Assembly: GCF_003610805.1 (NCBI RefSeq)
Contig: NZ_RAPF01000002.1
Coordinates: 434,001 to 498,000, forward strand
Length of the DNA: 64,000 nt
Source: Altericroceibacterium spongiae
GTDB lineage: Bacteria; Pseudomonadota; Alphaproteobacteria; Sphingomonadales; Sphingomonadaceae
Reading direction: 5' to 3'
Shown piece after piece: positions 27,152 through 36,186 of this stretch; position 1 is the stretch's first letter, and each line of letters begins with the position of its first letter. The translations under genes were made by a program, and so were the position numbers. The notes below the pieces were generated by a model. That model made no database searches and had not been told where the DNA came from. It saw only the letters and a program-made list of their open reading frames with translations.

Positions 27152-28525
27152 TCAGACGGGTACGTTGGGATCGGTCGGTTTATCTCCCACATCGGCATCA
27201 GCATCGCGCAAGGGCAGCAGCAGGAACAGAATAAGCGCAGCGACCGAACCCATCGCCATGATCGCCGAGACGGGCAGCAACTGATCGTTGCCCAGTGCAT
27301 CGAACAGCAGGCCCGCAATGATTGGCGAACTGGCTGCGCCAAGCCGTCCGATACCCAGCACGAAACCGGTGCCGGTGGCCCGGGCATAGGCGGGGAAGCC
27401 GAGTGCGAAAGCCGAATAGAAACCGACAATCGCCGCATTGGTTGTGAACATGGCGAAGAAAGCAGTCATCCGCCAGCCCCACAAACTATCCTGCCCGAAA
27501 CCGAAAGCGGTCACGGCGACAGCGCCCAGAGCCAGCATGGCAACGGTCGGTGCCCGAATATGCCAGCGTTTCATCAGGAAGCCGAACAGCAGACCGCCGA
27601 TTGCCCCGCCAATATTGGCATAAGTCAGCGTGCTGGCGGCATCGGGTTGCGAAAAGCCCGAATCGGCCACGATCTTCACCGCCCATTTGAGAATGAAATA
27701 GAAGGTGATCGTGTGGAACATATAGCCGAAAGCCAGCATCAGAGTGACCGGGCGCAGGCGCGGATTGGTCAGAATATCCGATACTTTGGGTTTAGCGGCC
27801 GTCGGAGAAATCTCAGGCAATTGCGCAATCAGCTGCTTGCCGAAAATGCGCAGGGCATGATTGATCTTTTCGACTGCATTGGCCGGACGCCGGGCTGCAT
27901 AATAGGCCGGGGTTTCCGGCATCAAAAGCGCGACCAGCGGAATCATGACCGCAGTAACGACCGCACCGAACAGGAATACGGCGCGCCAGTCATACACTTC
28001 GAGCAGCCACATCTGTGCAGCAAAGCCGCCGATTACACCGCCCAGCGGATAGCCGATCACATATAAGGCCATGGCAATGGAACGGCTGGATTTGCTGGTG
28101 GTCTCGGCCACCACGGCATTGGTCGCCGCCAACATACCGCCGATACCGATGCCGGTGAGCAGGCGCCAGACGGTGAGCGTGGCCACACCGCCGGCCGAAT
28201 GGGCGAAATACATGCCCACTGCCATCACCAGAAGGCAGCCGAGCATGCTCAGCTTGCGGCCGAACCGGTCGGCCATGCCGCCCAGCAATACGGAGCCGAC
28301 TCCCATACCGACCAGTTCGGCAGACAGAACGACACCCAGCTCACTGCGCGGAATACCCCATTCGGCAGAGATGCCGGGGGCGGCAAAGGCGCTCGACAAG
28401 ACGTCGAACCCGTCCAGTGCATTGAGCATAATCATCAGGATAACGACAATCCATTGCCTGACATTCATCGGATTGTCGTCGATTATGCTGCGCGGATCCT
28501 GAAGCGCAGCGTCACTTGTAGCCAT
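27152..28525 (-). CDS. MFS transporter, aromatic acid:H+ symporter (AAHS)-like
   Basis: A 457-residue 12-helix transporter. The first helix contains LNALDGFDVLSSAFA, the DGFD motif typical of aromatic-acid symporters such as PcaK and DdvK. The loop 2-3 motif GGMADRFGRK is intact and the R-x3-G-x-G helix-4 motif is WRLLTGIGIGG. The gene follows marR by 25 bp on the same strand and precedes frmA by 138 bp. I infer uptake of a lignin-derived aromatic acid; the exact substrate is unknown. Confidence 0.85.
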   Translation of the reverse strand: MATSDAALQDPRSIIDDNPMNVRQWIVVILMIMLNALDGFDVLSSAFAAPGISAEWGIPRSELGVVLSAELVGMGVGSVLLGGMADRFGRKLSMLGCLLVMAVGMYFAHSAGGVATLTVWRLLTGIGIGGMLAATNAVVAETTSKSSRSIAMALYVIGYPLGGVIGGFAAQMWLLEVYDWRAVFLFGAVVTAVMIPLVALLMPETPAYYAARRPANAVEKINHALRIFGKQLIAQLPEISPTAAKPKVSDILTNPRLRPVTLMLAFGYMFHTITFYFILKWAVKIVADSGFSQPDAASTLTYANIGGAIGGLLFGFLMKRWHIRAPTVAMLALGAVAVTAFGFGQDSLWGWRMTAFFAMFTTNAAIVGFYSAFALGFPAYARATGTGFVLGIGRLGAASSPIIAGLLFDALGNDQLLPVSAIMAMGSVAALILFLLLPLRDADADVGDKPTDPNVPV

Positions 28526-28550
28526 GAGTCATCCTCTTTCTCTGGCGCCT

Positions 28551-29003
28551 TCATTCGTGGATTCGGCTGAGCATTTCCACTAGTTTTTCGACTTCGCCCG
28601 ATTTCAAACGGCGTTTAAGCCATGATTCATGCTGAGCGATACATAATTTGGCGGCATCCAGCGCCGCTTTGCCATCATCGGTGAGAAACAGCGCCTGCTT
28701 GCGTCCGTCTGTGGTGCTGCGCTCACGCCGTAAATAGCCGCGTTCCTGCATCCGGTTGACGATGGTCATGGTGGTAGCCCGGTCCATTTGCAATTCGCGC
28801 CCCATATCGATTTGCGAAATGCCGGGATTGTCGTCCGTCAGCCACAGGACGGAAACCTGCTTCTGAGTCAGGTCGAGATCGGCAAAAGTTTCGGTAAAAT
28901 GCCGGTTAACCGCACCATGGGCGAGCCGAATATGGAAACCGAGAATATCGTTCAGCCCGCTGATCGTGCCGGTTTCCTTCAAGACCTCACTATCCTGCAC
29001 CAA
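28551..29003 (-). CDS. MarR-family transcriptional regulator
   Basis: A 150-residue winged-helix regulator. Landmarks are DLTQKQVSVLWLTDDNPGISQIDMGRELQMDRATTMTIVNRMQERGYLRRE (helix-turn-helix, residues 45-95) and the wing STTDGRKQALFLTDDG. Proteins of this type control ferulate and cinnamate genes and usually release DNA on binding an aromatic or CoA ligand. It is divergent from the dioxygenase gene, with a near-palindromic site at 29037-29055 between them. Confidence 0.92.
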   Translation of the reverse strand: MVQDSEVLKETGTISGLNDILGFHIRLAHGAVNRHFTETFADLDLTQKQVSVLWLTDDNPGISQIDMGRELQMDRATTMTIVNRMQERGYLRRERSTTDGRKQALFLTDDGKAALDAAKLCIAQHESWLKRRLKSGEVEKLVEMLSRIHE

Positions 29004-29036
29004 TGAACCTCGCCCCTTTTCTTTAAACTTGCCAAT

Positions 29037-29055
29037 TTGTTAGTGAAGCATACAA
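29037..29055 (+). promoter_or_regulatory. Candidate MarR operator in the marR / dioxygenase intergenic region
   Basis: TTGTTAGTGAAGCATACAA has TTGT/ACAA outer arms separated by 11 bp. The surrounding 29031-29055 matches 41291-41315 at 19 of 25 positions, with identical spacing. It lies in the 76-bp gap between the two divergent genes, where one bound regulator could control both. Confidence 0.5.
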
Positions 29056-29079
29056 TCTGGCGCAAGGAGAGGATAAAAA

Positions 29080-30561
29080 ATGAGCCATTTTCCAGACACA
29101 CCGAATTTCACCGGTTTTAACACGCCATCGCGTATCGAGGCGGATATTCGCGATCTTGCGCATGAGGGCGAAATTCCGCGCGAAATCGACGGGGCGTTCT
29201 ATCGCGTCCAGCCCGATCCGCAATTTCCGCCGCGTCTGGGGGACGATATTGCCTTCAATGGTGACGGGATGGTCACCCGGTTTCATATTCATGACGGGCA
29301 ATGCGATTTCAAGCAGCGCTGGGCCCATACGGATAAGTGGAAGGCCGAGCGCAAGGCGGGCAAGGGCCTGTTCGGCGCCTATCGCAATCCGCTGACCGAC
29401 GATCCTTCCACTAAGGGTATGTATCGTTCCACCGCCAATACCAATGCCTGGATCTATGCAGGCAAATTATGGGCGATGAAGGAAGACAGCCCGGCGCTGA
29501 TTATGGACCCGGTCACCATGGAGACCGAGGGTTTCGAGAAATTCGGTGGCAAGATGACGGGCGAAACTTTTACCGCTCATCCCAAGATCGACCCCGACAC
29601 CGGCAATATGGTAGCCATCGGCTATGCTGCGAGCGGGCTGTGCACCGATGATGTGACCTATTACGAGGTCAACCCGCAGGGCGAGCTGATCCGCGAAGTA
29701 TGGTTCAAGGTGCCTTATTATTGCATGATGCACGATTTTGCGATCACGCCGGATTATCTGGTGCTGCATATCGTGCCGTCGATCGGTAGCTGGGAGCGGC
29801 TGGAAAAAGGTCTGCCGCATTTCGGTTTCGACACCACCATGCCGGTCTATCTTGGCATCATTCCGCGTCGCGACGATGTGAAGCAGGAGGATATTCGCTG
29901 GTTCAAACGCGATAATTGCTTTGCCAGCCATGTGCTCAATGCCTGGCAGGAAGGAACCAAGGTTCATTTCGTTACGCCCGAAGCGAAGAACAATATGTTC
30001 CCCTTCTTTCCCGATGTGCATGGCGAACCCTTTAACGGGCTTGAAGCGATGAGCAGGCTAACCCGCTGGACGGTGGATATGGCTTCCAACGGGGAGGATT
30101 TCGATTCGATCACCACACTGACCGAAACCGCATCCGAATTTCCGCGGATCGATGACCGTTTTACCGGCAAGAAGAATCGCTATGGCTGGGGCCTGGAAAT
30201 GGATATGCAACGCCCGGTCGAACTGAAAGGCGGCAGTGCCGGCGGCTTGCTGATGAACTGTCTGTTCCTCAAGGATCTCGAAACCGGGGATGAGCAGCAC
30301 TGGTGGTGCGGCCCCGTCAGCTCCTTGCAGGAACCCTGCTTCATTCCGCGCAATGCCGATGCGCCCGAAGGCGATGGCTGGATCGTGATGATCTGCAACC
30401 GGCTGGAAGAGCATCGCTCCGACCTGCTGATTTTCGATGCGCTCGATATCGAGAAGGGGCCGGTGGCGACCATCAATGTGCCGATCCGTCTGCGCTTCGG
30501 CCTGCATGGCAATTTCGTGCGCTCCGAAGAGATCGGGCTGAAGGAAGACGCCCTCGTCTGA
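29080..30561 (+). CDS. Lignostilbene-alpha,beta-dioxygenase (carotenoid cleavage oxygenase family)
   Basis: Non-haem Fe(II) dioxygenase expected to cleave the double bond of a 4-hydroxystilbene into two aromatic aldehydes. The 493-residue protein carries the four iron-ligand histidines at H167 (TAHPKI), H218 (MMHDFA), H284 (FASHVL) and H476 (GLHGNF). The three substrate-binding residues described for LsdA are at the same numbers: F59, Y101 and K134, the last contacting the 4-hydroxyl group. That pattern separates it from carotenoid cleavers. AAGGAG precedes the ATG. It is divergent from marR and ends at a strong shared terminator. Confidence 0.93.
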   Translation: MSHFPDTPNFTGFNTPSRIEADIRDLAHEGEIPREIDGAFYRVQPDPQFPPRLGDDIAFNGDGMVTRFHIHDGQCDFKQRWAHTDKWKAERKAGKGLFGAYRNPLTDDPSTKGMYRSTANTNAWIYAGKLWAMKEDSPALIMDPVTMETEGFEKFGGKMTGETFTAHPKIDPDTGNMVAIGYAASGLCTDDVTYYEVNPQGELIREVWFKVPYYCMMHDFAITPDYLVLHIVPSIGSWERLEKGLPHFGFDTTMPVYLGIIPRRDDVKQEDIRWFKRDNCFASHVLNAWQEGTKVHFVTPEAKNNMFPFFPDVHGEPFNGLEAMSRLTRWTVDMASNGEDFDSITTLTETASEFPRIDDRFTGKKNRYGWGLEMDMQRPVELKGGSAGGLLMNCLFLKDLETGDEQHWWCGPVSSLQEPCFIPRNADAPEGDGWIVMICNRLEEHRSDLLIFDALDIEKGPVATINVPIRLRFGLHGNFVRSEEIGLKEDALV

Positions 30562-30595
30562 TCCGGGCGGGCCAGTTCAAAACATAAGGTCCAAA

Positions 30596-30634
30596 CAAAA
30601 AGAGCCGCTCCGGCATCCCGGAGCGGCTCTTTTT
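30596..30634. terminator. Bidirectional Rho-independent terminator
   Basis: A 13-bp perfect stem (AGAGCCGCTCCGG / CCGGAGCGGCTCT) with a 4-nt loop is flanked by A-run and T-run. It serves the dioxygenase gene on the plus strand and the GMC oxidoreductase on the minus strand. Confidence 0.93.
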
Positions 30635-30656
30635 GTATAGTGTTCAGACCGGGCGA

Positions 30657-32318
30657 TCAGGCCATGGCGGTTTCGCGGGCATCCTGCAAAATCATGTCGG
30701 CGCCTTTTTCACCGATCATGATGGTCGGGGCATTGGTGTTGCCCGAAATGATTTTCGGCATCACCGAAGCGTCGATCACGCGCAGACCCTCGACCCCGCG
30801 CAATTTGAGATCGGGGGAAAGCGGCGCGCGCTCATCTGGGCCCATGGCGACGGTGCCGACCGGGTGATAGAGCGTGCCGCCCGCGATCTTGGCATATTCC
30901 AGCATCTGATCGTCCGTATCGCCGAAGGGATCGCCGGGTGCCTTGAGATAGGGTTGCAGCGAAGGCTGCTGCCAGATCTTACGGATCAGCTTGAGCTGCG
31001 CCACAGCCGATTCCTTATCCAGAGGGTCCGACAGATAATTCGGCACGATCCTGGGATGAAGGGTGCCGTCGGGTGATTTCGCATGGATCGAGCCGCGCGA
31101 TTCGGGGCGGAGCTGGCAGGGATTGGACGCCAGGCCCGGTTCCTTTTCGAGCTGCAGTGCCTGTGTGGCATTGAGCGCTTCGATATCCATACTCGCGGCC
31201 ATCACGTGGATCTGGACGTCCGGCGTTTCGAGTTCGGGGCGGGTCTTGGCGAAGGCGGTGCCATGGGCCACGGCATAAGAGAGCAGACCCTTGCGGACGA
31301 TCCCGTATTTGGCGACTTCCTTGGCGAGATTGAGCCCGGTGGACAGGTAATTGACCGAGTGCCAGTCTTCGCGCAGGCGCGCCTGACAGCCGATCATGAA
31401 ATGGTCCTGCATATTCTCGCCAACCATGGGCGATTCATGCACCACGGGTATGCCGAGCTGCTGCAACAGAGCGCCTTGCCCGACGCCCGAAATTTCGAGC
31501 AGCTTGGGGCTTTCCACCGAACCGGCGGCGAGAATGACCTCGCGCCCGACCATCACCTTGCGCGTTTCACCGCGCTGGCTGAATTCGACGCCGACCGCTT
31601 TCTTGCCTTCGAACAGAATCCGCGTGGTCATGGCGCGGGTTTCGACCTGCAGATTGGGGCGCTGCATTGCGGGGTGGAGATAGGCGACTGCGGCCGAATG
31701 GCGGCGGCCCTTCTTCCAGGTCAGCTGGAACCAGCTTACGCCTTCCTGATCGCCGGTATTGATATCGTCGCGATAGGGGATGCCCGCTTCCACACAGGCT
31801 TCGATCAGCGCCCCGCTGACCGGATGCTGATGCGGGAAATCGGCGACATTGAGCGGTCCGCCCACGCCATGCACATCGCTTTCGCCGCGCTCCTGATTCT
31901 GCGCCTTGCGGAAATAGGGGAGCACATCGTCATAGCTCCAGCCGCGCGCGCCCATTTGCGACCAGCCGTCATAATCGGCGGACTGGCCACGAATATAGAG
32001 CATGCCGTTGATCGAGCTGGAGCCGCCCAGCACCTTGCCCTTGGGCCATTTATGCGTGCGATTGCCCGAGCCTTCGTCCGCTTCGGTTTCGTAGAGCCAG
32101 TTGACCTTCGGATCGTTCAGCGTCTTGCCAAAACCGATCGGCGTGTGGATCATCATATTCGACATGAACTGGCTGGGTTCCTTGAGCGGACGATCATCTC
32201 CCCCCGCTTCGAGCAGAACCACTTTATATTTGCCGTTTTCAGTCAGACGATTGGCCAGTACGCAGCCGGCACTACCGGCTCCGACAATGACATAGTCCGC
32301 ATAAAGGTCCGCAGCCAT
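30657..32318 (-). CDS. GMC-family FAD-dependent alcohol oxidase/dehydrogenase
   Basis: A 553-residue flavoprotein of the glucose-methanol-choline family. The FAD site is [18 protein letters not shown] with LLEAGGDD. The GMC signature is [15 protein letters not shown], and the catalytic pair is H in [10 protein letters not shown] and N in [11 protein letters not shown]. Most annotation would say choline dehydrogenase, but the neighbours are lignin genes. In Sphingobium SYK-6 the GMC enzymes PhcC and PhcD oxidise the side-chain alcohol of dehydrodiconiferyl alcohol, so a role on an aromatic allylic alcohol is more likely (inference). Confidence 0.85.
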   Translation of the reverse strand: MAADLYADYVIVGAGSAGCVLANRLTENGKYKVVLLEAGGDDRPLKEPSQFMSNMMIHTPIGFGKTLNDPKVNWLYETEADEGSGNRTHKWPKGKVLGGSSSINGMLYIRGQSADYDGWSQMGARGWSYDDVLPYFRKAQNQERGESDVHGVGGPLNVADFPHQHPVSGALIEACVEAGIPYRDDINTGDQEGVSWFQLTWKKGRRHSAAVAYLHPAMQRPNLQVETRAMTTRILFEGKKAVGVEFSQRGETRKVMVGREVILAAGSVESPKLLEISGVGQGALLQQLGIPVVHESPMVGENMQDHFMIGCQARLREDWHSVNYLSTGLNLAKEVAKYGIVRKGLLSYAVAHGTAFAKTRPELETPDVQIHVMAASMDIEALNATQALQLEKEPGLASNPCQLRPESRGSIHAKSPDGTLHPRIVPNYLSDPLDKESAVAQLKLIRKIWQQPSLQPYLKAPGDPFGDTDDQMLEYAKIAGGTLYHPVGTVAMGPDERAPLSPDLKLRGVEGLRVIDASVMPKIISGNTNAPTIMIGEKGADMILQDARETAMA

Positions 32319-32426
32319 CCAAAACTCCTCTCATCGTTTTTTCGGCGCAACTGCACGATTCACCTGCCTGACACGCCGGGGTTATTCGTTGTCTTGTTCT
32401 CTAACACTCTTCGGGAGAAATGCCAG

Positions 32427-32888
32427 ATGATCAAGCCTGAACTTGAGTTTGTCTATGAAGCCGGCGGCGGACTGGGTGCGCCGCGCCAGATCGGCAAAAC
32501 GATGGACGGCACACGCCGGATCATTCCGATCGACGATGGCGGTTATGTCAAAGGTCCGAAAATCAGTGGCCGGCTGATGGGTAATTCGGCGGACTGGCAA
32601 CTGACCCGCCATGACGGGGTGACCGTGGCCGACGCGCTCTATGCGATCGAGACCGATGACGGCACGCTGATCCAGATCCGCAATCGCGGCCTGCGCCACG
32701 GCCCGCCCGATGTCATGGCGCGGCTGGCGGCGGGCGAGGAAGTGGATCCGGCGGACTATTATTTCCGCACCGTGCCCGAATTCATCGCCCCCGAAGGCCC
32801 CTATGACTGGCTGAACAAATCGATCTTCGTGTGCTCGGGTGCGCGTTATGAATTCGGCATCCGGCTGTGGGTCTGGCGGGTTACGTAA
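32427..32888 (+). CDS. DUF3237 protein, candidate PhcF/PhcG-like decarboxylase
   Basis: A 153-residue single-domain DUF3237 protein. Recognisable family segments are PELEFVYEAGGGLG, ADWQLTRHDGV, LYAIETDDGTLIQIRNRGLRHG, DYYFRTVPEF and YDWLNKSIFVCSGAR. The only DUF3237 proteins I know with a demonstrated reaction are PhcF and PhcG of Sphingobium SYK-6, cofactor-independent enzymes that decarboxylate the phenylcoumaran DCA-CC to a stilbene. This gene is divergent from the GMC oxidoreductase and one gene away from the stilbene dioxygenase, which supports the same type of reaction. GGGAGA precedes ATG 32427. The 3' end overlaps the convergent ThDP gene by 8 bp. Confidence 0.82.
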   Translation: MIKPELEFVYEAGGGLGAPRQIGKTMDGTRRIIPIDDGGYVKGPKISGRLMGNSADWQLTRHDGVTVADALYAIETDDGTLIQIRNRGLRHGPPDVMARLAAGEEVDPADYYFRTVPEFIAPEGPYDWLNKSIFVCSGARYEFGIRLWVWRVT

Positions 32889-34440
32889 TCCGCAAATCGA
32901 GGAGGGACGGGCCGTCCTGCGCAAAGCTCCATTCGAGTGCCGCATCGAGATCGCCCGTTTCCTCCACCTTGCGTGCCGCCACGCCCTGCGCCTGAGCGAG
33001 CTGCACGAAATCGATCCCGGTGAGATCGGTGCCGGGCACCGAATTCATGCCGAAATGGCTCGCGAAACCCTGCAAGGCGGCATAGGCCGAATTGTTGAGA
33101 ATCAGGAAGCTGATATCGGTCTGATGCAGCCGGGCCGAATACAGACCCTGGATCGTGTACATCGCCCCGCCATCGCCCAGCACGGCGAGCACTTTATCGT
33201 TCTGCCCCAGGGCGGCCCCTATCGCTGCAGGCAGGCCATAGCCGAGCCCGCCGCTGGCGCAGGTAAAAAAGCCGCCTTCGCGCAGGATCGGCAGATTGTC
33301 ATGCATCGGCCCGCGCGCGGTCGGGGCTTCTTCCACCACCACCGCATTGGCCGGCCGCAAAGCGGCGATGCGCGAGAGGACATAGCTGTCGGTCATCCGC
33401 GCTTCGGGCGCGGCAAGCGCATGTGCGCTGCCCGCAAAAGCGCGCGGCTGCACTTTTTCGGCCAGTGCCGCGAGCGCCGGTGCGACACTGCCGAGCACGC
33501 CCAGAGCATCGCCGGGCAGGGCAGCGAGATGGCTTTCCGTATCGCTGAGCGCGGCGAGCGTGGCATGGGGCGGCCAGTGCGGCCCTTCGCCTTCGACATG
33601 ATAGGTGAAGACCGGCGCCCCGGCCACGAGGATCATGTCATGCCCGTCCAGCAGGCGGACGATATCTTCGCGCATGGCCGGCAGGAAACCGGCGAATTGC
33701 GGATGATCTTCGGGGAACACATCGCGCGCGGCGAAAGGGGCCACCCAGACCGAGGCGCCGCTGCGTTCGGCAAGGGCTATCGCGCTGTCCCATGAATGGC
33801 TGTCCGCGCTGCCCGTGCCCAGCACCAGCGCCGGATGCGAAGCGCGGTTGAAGCGCCGGGCCAGCAGATCGATATTATGCGGCGCGGCGAGTGTCTCCAT
33901 ATGCAGTTCGGGCAGGCCGGGCCGGTCGCATTCGCGGTCCCAGTCATCGACCGGAATCGAGACGAAAACCGGCCCCATGGGCGGGGTCAGCGCAATATGG
34001 AAGGCACGCAGAAGCGCTTGCGGCACATCTTCGGGCCGCGCGGGTTCGCAGGCCCATTTGACATAAGGCTGGGGAAATTCCGTCGGCCTTTCGGCAAACA
34101 GGAAGGGATCGTAAGGCAGGATCGAACGCGCCTGCTGCCCTGCCGTCACCACGATCGGCGCATGATTGCGGAAAGCGGTGAACAGATTGCCCAGCGCATG
34201 GCCCGTCCCGGCGGAAGAATGGAGATTGACCAGTGCCGGTTTCCCGCTGGAGCGGGCATAGCCATCGGCCATACCCACCACCACCGCTTCATTGAGGCCC
34301 AGCACATAGTCGAAACCTTCGGGCATCGCTTTGAGCATTGGCAATTCGGTCGAACCGGGATTGCCGAAAAGGCGGTCCACACCGAAATGCTGAAAGATTT
34401 CGAAGGACACTTCACGAACAGTGGGGCGGGAGTTTGGCAT
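32881..34440 (-). CDS. ThDP-dependent decarboxylase/lyase, benzoylformate decarboxylase-like
   Basis: A 519-residue thiamine-diphosphate enzyme. The residues that define benzoylformate decarboxylase MdlC are conserved: S30 (NPGSTELP), the ThDP-activating E51 (GLNEAVVVG), H74 (NLHSSAGTG) and H281 (VFTYHVEG). The ThDP/Mg motif is LGDGGAMYTIQ...ILNNSAY. It should therefore act on an aryl 2-oxoacid or carry out aldehyde ligation/cleavage; acetolactate synthase activity is unlikely. The start shares one base with the stop of the upstream MFS gene (TGATG). Its exact place in the surrounding pathway is unclear. Confidence 0.85.
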   Translation of the reverse strand: MPNSRPTVREVSFEIFQHFGVDRLFGNPGSTELPMLKAMPEGFDYVLGLNEAVVVGMADGYARSSGKPALVNLHSSAGTGHALGNLFTAFRNHAPIVVTAGQQARSILPYDPFLFAERPTEFPQPYVKWACEPARPEDVPQALLRAFHIALTPPMGPVFVSIPVDDWDRECDRPGLPELHMETLAAPHNIDLLARRFNRASHPALVLGTGSADSHSWDSAIALAERSGASVWVAPFAARDVFPEDHPQFAGFLPAMREDIVRLLDGHDMILVAGAPVFTYHVEGEGPHWPPHATLAALSDTESHLAALPGDALGVLGSVAPALAALAEKVQPRAFAGSAHALAAPEARMTDSYVLSRIAALRPANAVVVEEAPTARGPMHDNLPILREGGFFTCASGGLGYGLPAAIGAALGQNDKVLAVLGDGGAMYTIQGLYSARLHQTDISFLILNNSAYAALQGFASHFGMNSVPGTDLTGIDFVQLAQAQGVAARKVEETGDLDAALEWSFAQDGPSLLDLRIT

Positions 34441-36074
34441 CAGACAGGTTCTCCGGCAGCGCGTGCCCGGTCGAGAATGCTCGCTTCATCGCGGTTCACG
34501 CGGATCATGACAATTACAAGCATGACAACGATGAGCGGGGCCACAAGGTTCACCGACAGGATTGCCGAAGCCAGATCGCCGCCATTGGCATCGCTTATCA
34601 TGCCCACCGCATAAGGGCCGATGCCGAGGCCGAAAAGGGTGGAGACCATAATATAGATCGAAGATGTGATCCCGCGCATACGCGGCAGTACCAAATCGTA
34701 CATCATCGAATAAAGCGGCGGCATCCACATGGTGAGAATAAGGCTGTACAGCGTGAAGCGCAGATAGAAGCTGCCCGCTGTCGGCGCGTGATAGACCCAG
34801 ATGGCGATCAGCGGCGAGACACCGAGCGAAAAGAGGGCAAGGCCCACCCGGCCGGGGCCGGCCAGCCGCTTATTGACGATATCGGTCAGCGGCCCGGCAA
34901 TCACCGGCCCCATAATGCCCAATACTGCCGAAAGCAGGCCGAATTGCAGGCCGGTTTCCCCGGCGGACAGGCCGTAAGAACGCATCAGGAAGCTGGGCGT
35001 AAAACCCATGACGCCGTAATTGATCGCATATTGCAGGCTGCCCGCGCCCACCAGCAGCATCAGCGAGGGAGACAGGATAACGGCCGCGGTTGGCGGATCG
35101 GACAATTTGAAGGACTGGAACAGGTTGAGCACCACGAACAGGCCGAAACCGACCACCACCCATTGCAGCACATGCGGATTGAGCGGGAAGCCGCCAATAT
35201 CGAGTGCGGGACGCGGCGAGAAACCCTGCGCCCAGCTTATCATGCCCAAGGTGAACAGGATGATGACTGCCAGACCGGCCAGATTGGTGATCCATTGTTT
35301 GCGCCCGGCATTGCGTTTCCAGAGCGAAATCCAGTTGAGCCCCGGTGTAACCGAACCCAGAAGCGCCGCGCTCGATTTGAAAGGATGGGCATCTTTGGCA
35401 GTTTCGATCCCTTCGATGGCGCCGCGACGCGGTTCTTTCATCCGGTAGAGCATGATCGCGAGCAGAAAGCCGGGCAGGGAAGCGACGATAAAGGCGAATT
35501 GCCAGCCGGCAAAGCCGAGCGGGGCATTGCCATTGGCATAGGTCGTATCCCACCAGTCCGCAGCTACGCCGCCCAGCATCATGGACAGGCCAAGGCCCAG
35601 CGCCACGGCAATCGCCATGGCAGCGGTGGCGATCCCGCGTTTCGCCTTGGGAAATTCATCGAAAATCAGGCTGTATCCGGCGGGCTGCGCCGCCGCTTCG
35701 CCAATCCCCACACCGAGGCGTGAAAGAGCGAGGAGCGTAAATCCGCTGGCAAAAGCCGCAAGTCCGGCCGAAAAAGACCAGATGGTGATACAGATGGCGA
35801 GCAATTTGCCGCGCAGCCAGCCATCGGCGAGCCGCCCGAGCGGCAATGAAAACAACGCGTAGAACAACGCGAAGACCGTGCCGTAAAGCAGGCCCAGTTC
35901 AGCATCGCCGATATGCAGATCTTCGCGAATATTGGTCGCCAGAATCGACAGGATCTGCCGGTCGAGCAGGCTCATCGCCTGGGTAAGCGAAACCAGCGTC
36001 AGGGCATACCAGCCCGCTTTGCTGACCTTGGTCGAAGCGGGCATACTCTGACCCGCATTGTCATGTGTCGCCAT
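34440..36074 (-). CDS. MFS transporter (spinster-like)
   Basis: A 12-helix major-facilitator transporter, about 544 residues from ATG 36074, which is chosen over 36101 and 36080 because AGAGG lies 6 nt upstream. The first helix holds SLTQAMSLLDRQILSILA, a pattern of spinster-like sphingomonad transporters (D-R-x-I). The cytoplasmic loop 2-3 reads GRLADGWLRGK, and SRLGVGIGEAAAQPAGYSLI is helix 4-5. It is coupled to the downstream ThDP gene. Substrate unknown, presumably an aromatic related to the locus. Confidence 0.82.
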   Translation of the reverse strand: MATHDNAGQSMPASTKVSKAGWYALTLVSLTQAMSLLDRQILSILATNIREDLHIGDAELGLLYGTVFALFYALFSLPLGRLADGWLRGKLLAICITIWSFSAGLAAFASGFTLLALSRLGVGIGEAAAQPAGYSLIFDEFPKAKRGIATAAMAIAVALGLGLSMMLGGVAADWWDTTYANGNAPLGFAGWQFAFIVASLPGFLLAIMLYRMKEPRRGAIEGIETAKDAHPFKSSAALLGSVTPGLNWISLWKRNAGRKQWITNLAGLAVIILFTLGMISWAQGFSPRPALDIGGFPLNPHVLQWVVVGFGLFVVLNLFQSFKLSDPPTAAVILSPSLMLLVGAGSLQYAINYGVMGFTPSFLMRSYGLSAGETGLQFGLLSAVLGIMGPVIAGPLTDIVNKRLAGPGRVGLALFSLGVSPLIAIWVYHAPTAGSFYLRFTLYSLILTMWMPPLYSMMYDLVLPRMRGITSSIYIMVSTLFGLGIGPYAVGMISDANGGDLASAILSVNLVAPLIVVMLVIVMIRVNRDEASILDRARAAGEPV

Positions 36075-36186
36075 GGGCATCCTCTGCAATATTCGGCCCA
36101 TACCTGACAGAGCGGGCCGTATGGCCCCGCCGCCTTATATTCTGTGCGATGGCGGCAGGGTGTGGAATGAAAGACGGGCGCCGGCT

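Noticed and set aside
25334-28066. A 910-codon frame on the plus strand
   Set aside because: It is the antisense shadow of frmA, a VOC gene and the MFS gene; the sequence is His/Asp/Gly-rich with no domain.
30657-32318. Choline dehydrogenase BetA
   Set aside because: No betaine genes nearby (betB, betI, betT); lignin-related context favours another alcohol.
31083-32426. 5' extension of the DUF3237 frame through the GMC gene
   Set aside because: The DUF3237 fold begins at 32427 with a good ribosome-binding site; the upstream part is antisense to the GMC oxidoreductase.
33796-35723. Long plus-strand frames opposite the ThDP and MFS genes
   Set aside because: Shadows: arginine/histidine/glutamine-rich sequence with no domain, opposite intact genes.
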